From Cyprinodon diabolis (taxonomy: Eukaryota; Chordata; Actinopteri; Cyprinodontiformes; Cyprinodontidae), in NCBI GenBank assembly GCA_030533445.1, contig CM060075.1, forward strand, positions 35,484,196 through 35,548,195: a stretch of DNA of 64,000 nucleotides. The letters run 5' to 3'. Below the pieces are notes generated by a model. It saw only the letters and a list, made by a program, of their open reading frames with translations, was not told the origin of the DNA and searched no databases. Position 1 is the first letter of the stretch. The number at the start of each line of letters is the position of its first letter. Positions 47,860 to 60,404 of the stretch are shown piece after piece. A program made the position numbers and the translations under genes.

Positions 47860-50600
47860 ATCATTAAAACATGTTTTTTAATAGGCATGTCAAACAGAGT
47901 TTGCAAATTCAAATATTTTTTGACTTGCAATTTCACCACCGCATATCACATTTTCACACACTAAGTAATGAACAATGTTCTACAATGGAATCTAACTTTA
48001 TGTAAGCCTGGTCACACTTCAAAAATATATAAAATCCAATAAAAATTCTATTTTAAAATATTTTTTTTACTCTTAGTGCCATATTTATAGTAGTTTAGGG
48101 CTTAAGTTGAGTTCTTGCATTATTTAGTTGTATTATTGCATTATCTGTTAATGTTTGTCTGCATCACTGTCTGTGCATTACAATCAGGGTCAGGTGTGGA
48201 CGCCAGTGCTACTGGAGCTGCTGCAGGTAGGCCTCAAGCTGTTGTAAACTGTCAAGTTACCATTTCTGACTGATATGTACAGTTTTTATTTGTATCTGCT
48301 TACTTCTGCAAAAGCCTTCATCTGACAGTCATAGAAGGGGGAAATTGTGAGTTAATTTTTTTTGGAGCTAGTATGGTGGTACTGACAACCTGGTTATATT
48401 TTACTCTGTGTTAATTTCCCACTATTCAAAAACATGTCTATGTTAAGTCTTTTCGAGGTCGCCTTTGCCAACTAGTACTGGTCCCTCGAAGGCTTAAAAC
48501 GTAACACCAGATGACGTCTTTTTCCAGCATCTATCAGACGTCCAATTTTGACCTCGTACTGCGAAAAGTGGTGCAATCTGGTCACTGTAGATGTCTTTTC
48601 TAAGTTAGATTTATACTCATTTTAGAAGGTAAAAGTCTGCTACTGGGCTGTGCATAATGCTAACCAATTTGAGTGTAAAGGGTTCTAGATTTTCCAATTA
48701 TATTATATGAGTGTCTAAGAAGCAGGTAAATAGACATACTTGTTAAAGGTGTAATGCATTTCCTATTTAAATCAGCTGCTGTGCCAAAGCTGAACTATGT
48801 GCTAGTAACTTTAGCAAAAATACTCCACTCTGTAAAAATACATGTACTAAGTTCTGCAAATCATCATTCCTTTATCAAAAAAGTTAAGTCAGTCTGTTGA
48901 CTGGGTTCTTCTTTGTTGAAAGCTCCCGTCTCTTCTCCAAGATAATTGTTGTTGAGATATCACTGATTTAACATAAGTGACTCCCCTCTCAAGTCACACA
49001 CCTGCATCAGAGTTTATTTAAAGTGGCTCCTATTCAACTTCCTGTTGCCAGTGGCTGTGGCAGCGTAAGGATGGACACACCAGCTCTCAGGTGAAAGGCT
49101 CTTGAACAGACTCTTAAATCCGCTTTCCTCCTTTTTTTATTTACTTGTGCTTATTTTCAGTGGGGTTTAGTTTTTGCATAGTTATTAGATACAATCATAC
49201 TGCACAATTATTAGCTAATAATGGTACATTGTAATTTAACCCATGGTATTTTGTGTTTATTTCATATAGTTAATGGTTTACCACTCATGCCAAATTAACT
49301 TTTCTTTCAGTAACATCTGAATGAGCTTACTATATTGTTTTTGAATGAAATTACTATATTGCTAAAGGCAACAGCATTTTAAAAGACTAAGAACCCTGGT
49401 GAGTAACAAAATTAAAGCTAGAATCATTCAACTAATAATCATAAATTGGTTTTACCATCGATTTAAAGAACCTATTGATTAACTGCAAGTTAAAGTTGTA
49501 GTTATTTAATGTATTCCCAATCTTCTGGTAAACTTGTACAGCACTTGTGTAAGCAGTTATTGGAGCCTAATAATTAGCGTAGCCGCCTATTGGCCGGGCT
49601 TCCTGTTACGACTTCAGTCCAGCGTGCCGATGACGTCAGACACACACCGCTTTGTTTTTAAAACAGAAATATAAAAAATATACCCACGGATGTCTGGGGG
49701 ACGGTGATTAGCCTACATGTCATGAATGCTGGCGTACCATTAAGAATGAATTATGAACAGTTTAGTTTGTGCCTTCAAGTCGTTTGCCCATAGGAAGACG
49801 TTACTTTGATATAACGGAATATCTTCAGAACGTCTCCAAATGACACAAAACTTATATGGGTGAGTAGAACAGGATGTAATAACGTAAAATCAAGGGCCCA
49901 ATGTAAAAAAACTGAAGTTTCCCTTTAAATATGACCATAAACGTTTAGAGATAGAAAAATAAATATGTATCTATACTTCCATAAACTATAATTAGTAAAT
50001 TAATTTCATATTTTATATGTGTTCATTTAAATTACCTACCAATTAACATTTCTGCCTTGGCAAAGGGATATTTTTTGAATAATCTATTTATTATTATTGA
50101 TTATGGCAGAATTGGTATGCTAACAATCGTTAAGTCTACCAGGAATGTGTCGATAGGTGGGATACCAGGTGGCGTATGGAGGGGCTTTGTATGCAGAGTA
50201 GAGGTTAGTTTTCCTAAGAAGAAACGATCTCCAGAGAGAGCTGATGCATGTTTCGGTCACAGGTCGGTCACAAAGTTTAAGTAAACCAAGAAAGAAGAAA
50301 ACCAAGAATAATTCCACTCTATTCTGGTACTCAGCCAACAAGGTATTAAGTCTGTTTATTTGTGGCAGTCGTCATATTTGTCAATTTTGTAAGCTAATTA
50401 TTGTATTGTTTGTGCCTTTTAGTTTTCATGGTGTAGTTTATGAGTCTGAACAAGCAAGATTCAATAAATCCATCGGTAGAGAAAGCCACTTGTGCCTGTC
50501 GTAGGCCTACCTGGGGGAATAGGGCTTGGTCGTCGTGACGTAATTACTTTGCGTGGCCGCCATGTTGATGGCCTCATTTACCGCTGCTCAGACTACTGCC
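47860..50600 (-). other. Presumed GVIN intron; no gene recognised
   Basis: Holds a MITE-like end near 49895-49925 (CTGAAGTTTCCCTTTAA). Two short GT/AG-bounded plus-strand stretches (~48190-48226, ~49070-49090) were seen but are too short to support. Confidence 0.35.
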
Positions 50601-50675
50601 TATGACTACCGCGTACTGTACTCCCTCTCAGCCATGTTTTAATTTGATTAATTTCACCTTAACTTGATTTCAACC

Positions 50676-50945
50676 ATGGTAAACCGTTACTGTATTGTGG
50701 GCTCTAACAGCGCAACACATGATCGCCATGGGAAAAACATAGAAAATAGGTTAATTTTCCACCACTTTCCTGCCTGGAGGCGTAACCACGGAGACCAAGT
50801 GTCAGAGATAAAGAGTCGTCGGCTAGCTTGGATCGCGACTGTAAGACGACCGAACATAACTTTCCACAGTATACCGATGTCAATGAGAGTGTGTTCCCTG
50901 CATTTTCATTCTGATAAGTTAAAGATGCACGGTTTTATTTTATAG
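50676..50945 (+). pseudogene. THAP-domain exon with a lost zinc ligand
   Basis: Kozak-like CAACCATGG opens MVNRYCIVGSNSATHD, then IFHHFPAWRRNHGDQ, RRLAWIATVRRPN and VCSLHFHSDKLK. THAP domains are C2CH zinc fingers that bind DNA, frequent in P-element-type transposases and in host factors. Visible ligands are Cys6 and the C...H of VCSLHF, but the second Cys (C-x2-4-C) is Ser (TCT). A possible donor lies at GATAA|GTTAAAG (~50920), and the frame stops at 50943. Either a first exon of a mobile-element gene or a decayed copy. Confidence 0.6.
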
Positions 50946-51156
50946 CTTACATTGTTTCTTTCCTTCAAGGTTGGGACCTTTTAAGGGAAAATAATACAAA
51001 CGGCAGCGGGAAAAGGCTCAAATACGTGAGAAACCCGGAGGGTTTAGGGAGGGTTGGCAATTAACCTTAGTAACTACACCTTTGAAACACATAGCAGCTA
51101 GTTAAAAGTACATTACATGCGTGAGTGGTTGTTAGCACTAGTGGTTAGCAATTACT

Positions 51157-51473
51157 ATACTAGCAGGTTCCAGAGCCCGTCTAAGCACAGCTTACCTTTG
51201 TATAGATTACTGTGTTCCCACTGTTTGCTGGCTTTATGATCTGCAGCTCCTGAACCCATCCATTCATGAACTGCATATGAGACTCCAAGGACTTGTAGCT
51301 TCGGAACTGTTTTGAAGTATAGGCGCTCACTCATCGGTGCTCCACTCATTGTTTGGAACTTCATATGGATCCAAATTATTAATAATGCTGATTTTGTCAA
51401 CATACCGGTCCTTGGCTTGTCTATTTAATGTGTCCCGGTAAATTCCAGATCCTTTTGGGGATTTTAACATCTT
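51157..51473 (-). pseudogene. Mobile-element-like ORF facing the THAP exon
   Basis: On the minus strand an ATG near 51469 opens MLKSPKGSGIYRDTLNRQA, then KDRYVDKISIINNLDPYEVP and a stop after NNEWSTDE. A second frame continues as MSERLYFKTVPKL to SKQWEHSNLYKG with a GTAAGC donor. The start resembles N-termini of repetitive fish proteins annotated with SWIM/YqaJ-type nuclease domains, but the diagnostic domain is absent, so the call is weak. Confidence 0.35.
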
Positions 51474-52045
51474 TTTTCTATCTACTTCTACGTCTCTTCT
51501 TTCAACAACAACGTTGTATCAGAGCTATGTTTACATTAGCGTAGCCCTTAATATTGCCGCCACGTCCCACAATGCAACGCGGATCCATCTATTACAGTTG
51601 GAGTAACTCGTTGGCTAATAATAAATGTGACAGTTGTTCAGTTGTGGTCTGTTTGAACAATATCACTTCGTCAAACCTTTTCTAACATTACACACTATAG
51701 AATGACTAGTAGATGATACATGATAGATTATGCTATCAATATCTTTATCAGAAAATAATTAAAGCTGCATTATCTGTATCTAAAGCTAAAAATGTAAGCT
51801 TAAGATTAAATTTAGGAAATATGATGGATTTTAATGTGAATAAAAGCTGGGGTTGTAATATCCACATCCATCTAATTGGCACCCTGTTGACTTTGGCAGT
51901 TTTCTACAAGGACTAATGTATCATCAAAGAATGAGGGCAATTTCATATATAAAGCATTACATAAAAATAAATGAAACCCATGATAGGTATCTATGCATTG
52001 ACACCACATTAGTTCTTTGTGAGCACTGAGGGATAACTCTGGCCA

Positions 52046-52085
52046 ATAGTGGCGGCTGGTGCAGGTTTTTCCATCGGGGCCTATA
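52046..52085. repeat. hAT end fragment
   Basis: AGTGGCGGCTGGTGCAGG matches the end of the hAT family at 59021-60378 (CAGTGGCGGCYGG). No partner end was found nearby. Confidence 0.4.
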
Positions 52086-52513
52086 AATTCAGCATAGATG
52101 TATACCAAAAACCAATCAACTGTATACCAAGTTATCACAGCAGTATATTTATATGATTACCAGCAACAAAAAACAAAAACAGAATTTTATGTACAGGTTT
52201 TCTTTTTGCACATAAAATTTTGCCCTTCTGAGGCTTTTTAAAGACAAATCTGTGTTTTGCATGGTCCAATATGGTGTCACACACCTTAAAAAAATAGTTT
52301 AATATTGTAGAATCTCTTAATCAACTTTATATTTTTTAATGTATAAAAACTATTTATTTTCTGAGAATGTGTTTATTTAAGAGCAACTATGCAAATTAAC
52401 AAACAACTAGAAAAAGTACACTATATTATATTATATTCTATGTGAATCCCAGATTGCTCCTTCTTCTTTGCTGTTTCTAAAAAGTGCTTTAAATCAGTAC
52501 TACATTTCTTTAT

Positions 52514-53612
52514 CAGTGGTGGGAGTAACGGCGTTGAAAGTAAGGGCGTTACTAACGCTGTTACCTTTTTTAGTAATGAGTAATCTAACTAATTACTTTG
52601 GCTGTAACTATAACGCAGTTACCATTGCCAACACCCCGTTACTGCACGTTACTCAGGTCGCACAATTAACCTTTTTTTTCATGATAGGACTCGTGCGCTC
52701 CTTGTCATGAGAGAGGGGAGGATGAGATTGGCTGATGTATAGTGAGATTCCGTCTGTCAGTTGGGTAGGTGGGTGTTTCCGCTGGCGGGTGTTAACGTAC
52801 AGCACACACAGAGAGATTGAGAGTGAGGAGGACTCCAGCAGCAAAACAGCGTTTTCCAGATGGAAATACCGGTGTTACGTCGAGCTGCGGTTCCCCATCA
52901 GATACGGTTTCCCCTGCCTCTCCACACAGCGCAGGCGTCACGATTCACCTTGCAAGCGACAGTAAATGCGCATGCTCGCTAGAGGCGCGTAACAGCTGCC
53001 CTGTGCTCGTGCCACAGGGGAACTACGGAGAGCGAGAACGATCAAATATTAGCCTATATGGATGGATGGATGGATGGATGGATGGATGGATGGATGGATG
53101 GATGTTGCAGTATCTATAACAACCCAAACACACAGGATTTCAGAATTAGACATCTCCAGTTATTCATTTCATACACTCACCAGATCTGAACACCCTTAAA
53201 AAAACTTCACACCCATGAGTAGAGGTAATGCAGCCTGATGATATTTACACCGCTTCAGATACCGTTCCCCCCATGTTAAGCAGGGGAACGCTATCTGGCG
53301 GGGTTTATAGGCCCATCAGATAGCTTTCCCCCTGATGTCATTTACGTCGAGTTGCAATAAATGCAAAACTCTCTGCAGGTACTTGTCTTTGTCATCCACT
53401 CTATTCAGCTGGCTTTTGAAACACACAGCGAGAAGGTGGGGGCTGGGTGGTGAGGGTTACAGGGGCGAGAAACGCAAAAGGAACGCAATAGTTACTTTTA
53501 CTAGTAACTAGTTACTATTATTTTGGAGTAACTCAGTAACTGAGTTACTTCTTGGGAGGAGTAACTAGTAACTATAACTAATTACTTTTTCAAAGTAACG
53601 TGCCCAACACTG
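52514..53612. mobile_element. hAT non-autonomous element
   Basis: 1099 bp. Starts CAGTGGTGGGAGTAACGG and ends AACGTGCCCAACACTG, with long AGTAACTAGTTACT-type subterminal repeats at both ends. The flanking octamers TTCTTTAT and GTCTTTAC agree at 6 of 8 positions. No transposase; it contains a GGAT microsatellite at 53059-53103. Confidence 0.7.
53059..53103. repeat. (ATGG)n microsatellite
   Basis: About 11 ATGG/GGAT units, the same motif as at 7869-7922. Confidence 0.95.
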
Positions 53613-54009
53613 GTCTTTACCCATGCTGGGTCAGATCCTGACGTTTGAAAAAGGACTCGTGGCCATAATCTCTACCTCACTGCCTGACTGACTAGTAGCT
53701 ACATCACCTATATCACTGTAACAGGGGCGAAAATTCCAGGCGCCCCAAAGCCATAAATTTTTGCCATGCTGATAGGCCAAATATTTATAAATTTTTCCTA
53801 GCAACATTATACAATTGGTTATTTCGCTACACTTCAGGGGCACTTTGGATGAGAGCCCAAGAAGACAAATTATACGTCTGTCAGTGAAAATGCACTGTTG
53901 AATGAGAGTCAGTTGGTAGAAGTGTTGTTTTAATAATTCATATTACATGTAGCCACATACTGTTAAGTAAAACTGACACGGACACTGAACAATACAAAAT
54001 CTATATATA

Positions 54010-55119
54010 CACTACTCAATAAATTTAAAGGAACACTTTGTAATCAGAGTATAGCATCAAGTTAATTAAACTTGTGGGGTGTTGATTTGGTCAGGTAGGT
54101 GGCAGAGGGGGTTCTTTATCAGTTTCAGCTGTTCAGGGCTGTAGAAGGTCTACAACCTATCAGCAGGACTGGTATCTGCTCCTTTGTGCAAGGAGGAGCA
54201 GGAGGAGCACTTCCAGAGCCCTACAAAATGACCTCCACCAGCCACCGGTTTGAATGTCTCTGACCAAACAATCGGAAACAGATTTCACAAGGGTTCTCTA
54301 GTGGTCCTGTTCTCACTGCCCGGCACCGTGGAGCTCGATTGGCATTTGCCACAGAACACTCGAATTGGCAAGTCCGCCACTGGTGCCCTGTTCTTTTCAC
54401 AGATGAGAGCAGGTTCACCCTGAGCACATGTGACAGACATGAAAGGGTCTGGAGAAGCCGTGGAGAACGTTATGCTGCCTGTAACATCGTTCAGCTTGAC
54501 TGGTTTGGTGCTGGGTCAGTGATGGTCTGGGGAGGCATATCCATGGAGGGACGCAGAGACCTATACAGGCTAGACAACAGCACTGACTGCCATTAGGTGG
54601 CAAGAGTATGCAGGCAGTTCCTGGAGGATGAAGGAATTGATACCATTGATTGGCCCCAACGCTCGCCTGACCTAAATCCAATAGAACACCTCTGGGACGT
54701 TATGTTTCGATTCATCCATGCCGCCAGGTTGCACCTCAGACTGTCCAGCAGCTCAGTCATGCCCTGGTCTAGATCTGGGAGGAGATACCCCAAGATGCCA
54801 TCCGTCGTCTCATAAGGAGCACGCCCCCACGTTGTCAGGCATGCATACACGCACGTGGGGGCCATACAAATTACTGAATACCATTTTGAGTTGCTGCAAT
54901 AAAATTTCAGCAAAATAGACTAGCCTGTTGCATATTTTTTTCTCTGTAATTTTTGGGATGTCTTTGAAATCAGCGCTTTGAAAAAATTCACCTCCATCAA
55001 ATAATGTGGCATCATTTTGTTCCTAACACATCACCCAGTCCATATCAGTATAAATAAACAGCATGTTTTTTTCCCCCATTGAGATGTGATGTGTTTTCAA
55101 AGTACTTTTTTGAGCAGTG
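54010..55119 (+). mobile_element. Deleted Tc1-type transposon
   Basis: Flanked by TA (54008-54009 and 55120-55121), with ends CACTACTCAATAAATTTAAA and the inverted TTTTTTGAGCAGTG. At 1110 bp it is well short of the ~1.6 kb norm. The N-terminal DNA-binding part of the transposase is missing. Confidence 0.8.
54339..54815 (+). pseudogene. Tc1-type transposase fragment lacking the second catalytic Asp
   Basis: Reads WCPVLFTDESRFTLS (first D), SVMVWGGISMEGR, then LYRLDNSTDCH and a stop. It resumes after the stop with VARVCRQFLEDEGIDTIDW and RSPDLNPIEHLWDVM (the E). The stretch that should contain the D-N-A-R-P-H motif is absent between 54596 and 54600, so the catalytic triad is incomplete by deletion. 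A frameshift follows near 54720. Dead copy. Confidence 0.8.
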
Positions 55120-55121
55120 TA

Positions 55122-56590
55122 TTATGACTCTTCCCCTCCACATCTAGGGAGGGCAGAGCTTGAGCGACCCTTATGGGCCAGCTGCCACTGCTGGACACCC
55201 TATTTTAGGCCAGCTGGAGCTTGTAAAGGTCAGCCTGTTAAGCATATGACCAAATAACGAGCAGAACTCCAAACACCTCAAAACCAGAGGTTGTACAATT
55301 TGTTTTGCAAAGGATGTAGGTATATATTGTTAGGATTAATTTTATTGATAACGTGTTTCCATTAATCCCCAATAATGCCTGCTTGTTGCGTGCCTAAGCT
55401 AATGTAAAGAAGTTTATGTAATTAGGACACTTCTTGTCAGGATATAAAGTTACAAAGTTGATTATGTACATAACAGAAATTTGGAAAATAAAGGAGAATA
55501 TACAGACAGAATGGATGAGTCTTAACAGCGAGCTAGCTGTCACAGGGCATGTGGCCTTGATCTAAGAAAACCAGGGATGTTTCCACATTTGCAAACGTAT
55601 ATGTAATGTGGCATGTGAGGACATGGCAGGGTGAGATGCTGGAGTTGTATAAAATGCTTTTTTAACTGTGACTCTGGGCCGACTTTAAGAAGTGAGTCAC
55701 GTCTCATGGTTATTTAATACTTTAAGAAGTATTAGTTAAAGAGTTTGTCCAGAGTGATCTTTTCTCAGGAGAGAATAAAAAAAAAATCAGAAAACAGATA
55801 AAGTCAAATTATAGATAGAAATTAGCAAAGGTGGAGAATCCAGGTGAAGAAAGTAAAAAGCCTGCTCCGACATTAGTTCCAACCATTTGCGTTTCTAGTT
55901 CTACAACACAAACTGGGGGCAAATCTTCTGGTAAGGTGAAAAGGATAAAGAAAAAAAAAGTACTGATTTAGCATGTACTTGCTTTATAGAATTCACTTAA
56001 GCCTTTCTCACCTGAAAGCCTTTCTCACAGTATCTGAGAGGAGTTGTTGATTAACTATTAGGGTTTTTTGGGACAAAAAGTAACAGTTCCCATAAGAGAC
56101 CACACTATTTGTCTTCAAGGTTTATTTAATAAATGAACTGTTTCCTAAAATGTTTATAACTTGTTTTGGGTAACTCTGTGGGAAAACCTTCTCAGCTCAC
56201 CTTTGCAGAATTTAAGTTAGTGAGATAAATCTTGCCCAGTTAGAACAGGGCGGAACATAGAGCTATTAGGGCTGCTATGATTCCCTTGTTCTCAATTTGT
56301 AAGAAAGATAAATACAGTGAAGACTGGGTGAAGTACTATCAATCTCTTCCTTTGTTAACTGGATTGCATGGTTGAATACATTTTTCCTGCAACAGGTAGT
56401 AATATATACTGTAACATGATGAGTAGTAACCTATTAATGTCAGGCTCAGAATTGCATTAAAATTGACAAATATATGTTTAGTGCAAAGTAAATTATATGT
56501 TTTGCTTTTCAATCAACTTAGATGATGAAGGGACACATAATCCTTACTTTTTCCATGTTCATGAATATTTTGACTGTTGACTTCCGTTGA
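55122..56590. other. No gene recognised
   Basis: AT-rich sequence lying in the presumed GVIN intron. Confidence 0.4.
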
Positions 56591-56595
56591 CTTAC

Positions 56596-57084
56596 TGGTG
56601 TTGATCAGGATATAGCTGTCCAGTGGCCCAACAGGAGTCTCCAGAGGCTGAGATACTAACTCATAGCTGATGTTATACACTGTTGTCTTCACATGGTGAC
56701 AAAGAGCTTTGAGGGTAAAAAACCAAAGTAGAAAAACAATTATATTACAACATGAAGACACAGACTACAAATCTTCCTTAATATATATTTTATAAATTGA
56801 TTACACTGACCTTTACCATCTGTACCATTACAATGATTCTCAGCCACACAGTCAGCACATGTCTGGGCTGCAGGATTATCTTCTTCTTCACAGTAAACCT
56901 CCAAAAATTGATCTTCTGTACTGTTTTTCTTAGAATAAATATATGAATATAAATATGATTTTTAGTCTAATAATAGGTACAGTATTGTTCATAATTCTTT
57001 CTTTTAAAAAACTGCTGTTTACCTTCATTGTGGAATGAGATTCTTTAATAGCACACCATGCTTCAATTTTCAGGTAACGTTTTT
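56596..57084 (-). CDS. Three upstream exons, probably the 5' part of the GVIN-like gene
   Basis: Minus-strand exons 57023-57084 (RYLKIEAWCAIKESHSTMK), 56817-56928 (EDQFLEVYCEEEDNPAAQT, CADCVAENHCNGTD) and 56596-56706 (ALCHHVKTTVYNISYEL, ETPVGPLDSYILINT) have CTTTCAG, CTAAG and CAAAG acceptors and GTAAAC, GTAAAG and GTAAGT donors. Their phases join without stops. The last leaves one base, and the GVIN main exon at 47853 needs exactly one, giving an open join. I do not recognise the domain; it is cysteine-rich in the middle. The link to GVIN rests on strand, order and phase only. No start codon was found. Confidence 0.45.
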
Positions 57085-57429
57085 CTGAAAGGAGAATAAG
57101 ACAAATGAACCAACTGTATTTATTAATTTATTTATTTTTTATCTCCAACCTTCTCCCTTGCATTTATCAGTCTATGGATTCCCATAAAAACCCAAAAGGT
57201 CTTATACCAAAGCACAAAGATGTGAGTTCAAATAGTGTCTCTCTGTTATTGACAACCATTGAAAGGCCTAAAACCAAACTTATCAGACGAGGGTAAAGGA
57301 CTGTACAAGAAAAGATAATCTTATTTATTCAGCCAAAAATGCTAGGCTCAGTGCTAAAAATTAGTTCAATAAAACAGATGCAAATAAGAATAAACAAAAA
57401 AAGTGACATCTCCACACATAAATATTGAT

Positions 57430-58100
57430 GTTCCTCTAGAGGTTCAGCCTCCACATCTATCTCAGGTCCAGTCCATTCTCTAACAAAAACAAATTAAATT
57501 TATTTTCCTGTATTTAGCGGTATCCTTTTCCCCAATATTTATATAGTAAAAATGCCAGTTTTAAAATCTTAGGTGTAGTGTTAATTCAATAGTGTGGGTG
57601 TTGTATTAAAAATAAAAAGCAGTAAAATAACATTGCCAGTGTAACTTGTGGACATATTTATGTTCTCCAATTGAAGCATTAACTGGTTGGTGTTTAGTTT
57701 AAGCCACGCCGTCATGTAACAGCTGCAAATGCCTGCAAATGCCACATTTTTTGCAAAATATCAGATAAATGCCCAGGCATGAACAGCATTTGGATGAAAA
57801 TATTCTTTTGCTTCATAGTCTCAACAAAATTGAAACATCTAATGAAGTACATTGATTTTAACAAATAATTCACCAAACTAAAGATCCGGCCATCTGCCAT
57901 TTGAACTTTAATGGTATTTTGGTCAGTGCTGGTTGTCATTTTACCCCATATTGAAAGTTTCTGTATGTATAGCCGGAAATGTTCGACAAGATTACTAGCT
58001 AAGCTATCAGAGAGTCTGGCTAAATATGGCGGCATCAGCACTTGTGTCTGTCTTTAGTCCTCAGACAAACTTACTTTCTCACAGATAGTTCACCACTCAG
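57430..58100. other. No firm gene
   Basis: A minus-strand stretch after TTTGTTAG at 57483 (EWTGPEIDVEAEPLEEHQ) could be a further upstream exon, but no fitting donor is seen and it is not phase-compatible with 57084. Confidence 0.3.
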
Positions 58101-58259
58101 ATCAAAAAGACTTAACAGTACCTTTTAGCTATTCTAGCTGATATCAACACGTTATCCACAAAGCTCAATTTCAAGAAAAACACCTCGAGGAGCGTAATAA
58201 AAAGTTAATGCAGAACTGCAGCATGTTAGCCTAGCTAAAGCATCCGAGTTCGATGCTGT

Positions 58260-59020
58260 GGAAATAAAAGACTACAAAGCTACGGTGATAGTGTTAGAGA
58301 GGGAGCTGGAGCATATGAAGACGGAGAATAATGAGCTGCATGAAAAATTCAAAGAGCAGGAGAGCTATTAGCGAAGATGGAATCTCAGAATTAAAGATAT
58401 GAAATAGGCGATAGCTGAGGACATCAGACGTTACATGATGGAGCTCCTTGGGCAAACAGACCCTCACTTGAAGCAAAATATGGATGAGATTGTGGATACA
58501 GTGTATCAAAATCATACGAGATATGTAATTGCCCAATTCACAAGAAGACACCACAGAGATGGTCTTTGGAGAATGACAAATAATTTATAGAACTGTAGAG
58601 ACATTGGAATCAGGTTCATGGAAGACCTAACTAAAGAAGACAGGCTTGCAAGAATGGCGCTGTGACCACGCATTAACCAAGCACATCAATTTAAATGTAT
58701 CTTTACTTTTTGTTCTTTGTTGCCGCGTAGTTTTTCAACAAATGAATGTTCTGAAAGCCAATTTTTCTTTTATTTCTTTGAACACAAAGGGTCTTAAAGA
58801 CAATGTTAAAAGAGAAGCTATTTTTTGCACTGTAAAGGACTAAATTGTCACTGTGTTTTACTACAAGAAACCCACTCTTGCACCTCTGATACCACCTTCT
58901 AGACATTTCAGTGGGGAGACAAAATTCTTTTGAGTCATGGGAGCAACATATCTGCAGAAATTGCCATCTGCTTCAACAGATATCCTAGTAATATAGTTTC
59001 ACATAAAGCTGATGTTAGAG
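58260..59020 (+). mobile_element. L1 LINE remnant (ORF1 end and ORF2 start)
   Basis: The ORF1 part reads KTENNELHEKFKEQESY, then RRYMMELLGQTDPHLKQNMD, EIVDTVYQNHTRYVIAQFTR and EDLTKEDRLARMAL (L1 ORF1 RRM/CTD type). About 40 bp further, ORF2 begins NVLKANFSFISLNTKGLKDN, with VLLQETHSCTS of the APE endonuclease in another frame. Many stops. It is split by the hAT at 59021-60378 and resumes for ~25 bp after it. Confidence 0.75.
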
Positions 59021-60378
59021 CAGTGGCGGCCGGCCCATAGGGGGCGCTGGGGCACCGCCCTCCCTGATAAGAAGAGAGGAACGTAAAATATATTTTTAGA
59101 AATTAACTCATAAATGTCAATTTTACTCTCTAGACTGTGTACCTATAAGCAAAACAAATGATATAAACTACATTTCCCTATCTACTGTCATTCATTTGTG
59201 GATTTCCACAGACAGACTCCTACCGTTTCTGTCTTGGGGCGCTGATCAGACAGCCCCACATTTGCAGAGAATCTGTCAATCATGTACTATTGCTAGGTGA
59301 ATTTAATGGCCAATCAGCGTCTCAGTACTTTATGGTCTTGGGGCGCTGAAAATACTGCGCTTTTACAGGCTTCTGCACCCAAGCGCAGGTGCAGACAATT
59401 AGAGGGATGATGGCGAATGTAACGAGCGAGATGCAGCTTCCACCAAATTCGGTGAGATCCTTATTTATCTACCCGTTTACCAGAAGAACATCCCTGTTGT
59501 AGGATATGAAAATTTCCTGTCATGGTTATTGTGACTGCGGCGAATCCACCTCGTCGCTTAAAACTTTGCGTGCCACACACACATTCCTGTTATACTGTGT
59601 TTGTGGGGACCAATCCGCTCGCGCTGAGCCCAGTAGCTCCATTAACTTAAAACACACAAGCTGTCCTGGTTACCTGCTGGCGTATTGAGGGTGCACACTT
59701 AATATTTCAGTGGGGTTAGCCGTGTGTGTGTGTGTGTGTGTGGGTGTACATGATATGCTACGGGGACTTGTCATCTTCAGTCTGGCTGCGTCTTTGCTGG
59801 GTTCAAACCCAGTTTGGTATAATTGAATAAGTCAATGAATCTGTGTAAAAGAATTAAGTTGTAAAAATTATTTGTTTGTTTTTGTACATCAATTGTTTGT
59901 GGAGGTAATATATGGACAAAACTGATTTATGAGAAGAAATCAGAAATAAGAGAGCCTGAGGGTAGGGGCTTAAACTATTTAATGAGGGCTGTGGGAAGAA
60001 GAGCGGCCATTTCTGTTTTCCATTTCTTTGTTACATTGCTGGTAACTGGAGGGAGGCTGAGGCCCAGAGGATCTTGTATATGTTTAGTTTCTTTTGCACC
60101 CTGTTTTGAGTTTTTGAGTACAATAAATCACCAACACCGGTAACCCGTCTGAGCCTGGATTCTTGGAGGCCAAAGAACCCCGTCACAGTGACCCAAATCA
60201 TCACTGTTACTGTTATTATATAGTAAATTAAATCCTTACTGTTAAATTAGTAATAAAAATTACTGTTAAATTGTATGTATTGTGCAATTGTTTATTTGAA
60301 TTCTTATTCCGGATTAGTTGGAGACATACACTAGGCTATATCAGTCCCACCAAAAATATTTTTCACCAGCCGCCACTG
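59021..60378. mobile_element. hAT element inserted in L1
   Basis: 1358 bp with ends CAGTGGCGGCCGGCCC and, inverted, CAGTGGCGGCTGG. Perfect 8-bp duplication TGTTAGAG at 59013-59020 and 60379-60386. Excision of the hAT rejoins the L1 sequence. It contains a short GT run near 59725. No transposase recognised. Confidence 0.85.
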
Positions 60379-60404
60379 TGTTAGAGTGATAATTATAAAA
60401 TTAT

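Noticed and set aside
49060..49095. Possible plus-strand first exon (ATGGACACACCAGCTCTCAG followed by GTGAAA)
   Set aside because: Seven codons only, and no downstream exon could be linked to it.
57430..57483. Possible further GVIN exon (EWTGPEIDVEAEPLEEHQ)
   Set aside because: Good acceptor but no matching donor; the only nearby GT gives a stop on joining.
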